Source of the DNA: Paracoccaceae bacterium
GTDB lineage: Bacteria; Pseudomonadota; Alphaproteobacteria; Rhodobacterales; Rhodobacteraceae
Direction: 5' to 3'
Assembly (NCBI GenBank): GCA_027489355.1
Contig: JAIXZY010000077.1
Span: 1 to 40,338, forward strand
Length of the DNA stretch: 40,338 bases
Part shown: piece after piece, positions 39,854 through 40,338 of the stretch
Layout of the letters: each line of letters begins with the position of its first letter
Position numbering within the stretch: the stretch's first letter is position 1
Translations under genes and position numbers: made by a program
The notes under the pieces: model-generated
What the model was told of the DNA's origin: nothing
Seen by the model: the letters and a program-made list of their open reading frames with translations, nothing else
The model's database searches: none

Positions 39854-40338
39854 TTCGGGGCTCCGGGCAGGCGGCGGAAGAGGCGGGCGGAGAGGGGCGA
39901 TTGCAGGACGAGGATCACGATGATGACGGCGGATTTGACCACGAGGTTGAATTCCGGCGAGAAGCCCGAGATCAGGATGCCGGTGTTCATCGCCTGGATG
40001 ATCATCGCTCCCAGCACGGCCATCGGGATCGAGAAGCGGCCTCCCATCAGGGAGGTGCCGCCGATGACGACGGCGAGGATGGCGTCGAGTTCAAGCCAGA
40101 GGCCCGCGTTGTTGGCGTCGGCCCCGCGGATGTCGCCAGCGACGATCAAGCCGGAGATGGCGGCGCAGAAGCCCGCGAAGGTGTAGACGATCAGGAGGAG
40201 CGTTCCGGCCTTGAGGCCCGCGAAACGGGCGGCGGAGCGGTTGACGCCCACGGCCTCGATCAGAAGGCCAAGGGCGGTGCGGCGGACGATCAGGGTGGCG
40301 AGCACCATCAGGACGAGGGCGATGACGACGGGCATGGG
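39850..40338 (-). CDS. Sugar ABC transporter permease, YtfT-like, 5' end outside window
   Basis: C-terminal 162 residues of a second ribose-type permease; the coding frame stays open to the window edge, so the Met at 40335 is internal. The segment GLWLELDAILAVVIGGTSLMGGRFSIPMAVLGAMIIQAM matches the conserved loop of YtfT-like permeases. It pairs with the downstream YjfF-like protein. The binding protein and ATPase genes would be expected beyond the window. Confidence 0.88.
   Translation of the reverse strand, partial: PMPVVIALVLMVLATLIVRRTALGLLIEAVGVNRSAARFAGLKAGTLLLIVYTFAGFCAAISGLIVAGDIRGADANNAGLWLELDAILAVVIGGTSLMGGRFSIPMAVLGAMIIQAMNTGILISGFSPEFNLVVKSAVIIVILVLQSPLSARLFRRLPGAPK

Noticed and set aside
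1-40338. CRISPR arrays, tRNA or rRNA genes, insertion sequences
   Set aside because: No regular repeat-spacer pattern, cloverleaf, rRNA sequence, transposase or terminal inverted repeats were seen.

Overview
The window is high-GC, gene-dense DNA from an alphaproteobacterium, most likely a member of the Rhodobacteraceae (Paracoccaceae). The evidence is the divergent timA/fxsA pair with mltA and smr, a complete PhyR-NepR-EcfG general stress response (GSR) locus, strong similarity of ArgG and other proteins to that family as remembered, and frequent ATGA/TGATG gene overlaps. All identifications rest on reading translated sequence; no database search was run.

Layout. (1) 1-10.3 kb, housekeeping: 3'-truncated ilvA, argG, a drug/metabolite-type exporter with a short Arg-rich leader ORF, a secreted TAP-like hydrolase, an SDR, a DUF900 lipoprotein hydrolase, then smr-mltA-timA diverging from fxsA. 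(2) 10.3-30.1 kb, a stress island: glgC-glgX, a PPOX-like general stress protein, an FAD/NAD(P)-binding protein, an AI-2E-type exporter, a small unknown protein, DUF1328, a DUF883-like/holin-X/DUF3618 operon, the GSR core (nepR-ecfG-histidine kinase diverging from phyR), a two-HKD phospholipase-D protein, a secreted double PRC-barrel protein, a crp/fnr-HWE kinase operon and a pseudo-receiver. (3) 30.2-34.1 kb: a CoxM-CoxS-CoxL-type molybdenum hydroxylase operon ending in a MoaD-like gene. (4) 34.1-38.1 kb: a GntR regulator diverging from a DHDPS-family / DadA-family / proline-racemase-family operon that looks like hydroxyproline catabolism. (5) 38.2-40.3 kb: a YtfT/YjfF-like sugar ABC permease pair and a second GntR regulator, cut by the window edge.

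Main result. Reading the intergenic regions for the EcfG consensus GGAAC-N16/17-CGTT gives seven exact matches and five one-mismatch matches, nearly all 16-80 bases upstream of a start codon and correctly oriented, all between 10.3 and 29.7 kb. I estimate that about 0.5 exact matches would be expected by chance in the whole window on both strands. The region therefore looks like a physically clustered EcfG regulon built around its own regulators. Its centre is a mirror-symmetric element at 23494-23525 in which two exact EcfG promoters overlap on opposite strands, one for phyR and one for nepR-ecfG-kinase. The kinase co-transcribed with ecfG keeps its phospho-acceptor His but has lost the ATP-binding N-box Asn and the glycine boxes, so it may be a phosphatase or pseudokinase. 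An intact CHASE-HWE kinase lies in a second EcfG-promoter operon nearby and is a candidate partner for PhyR.
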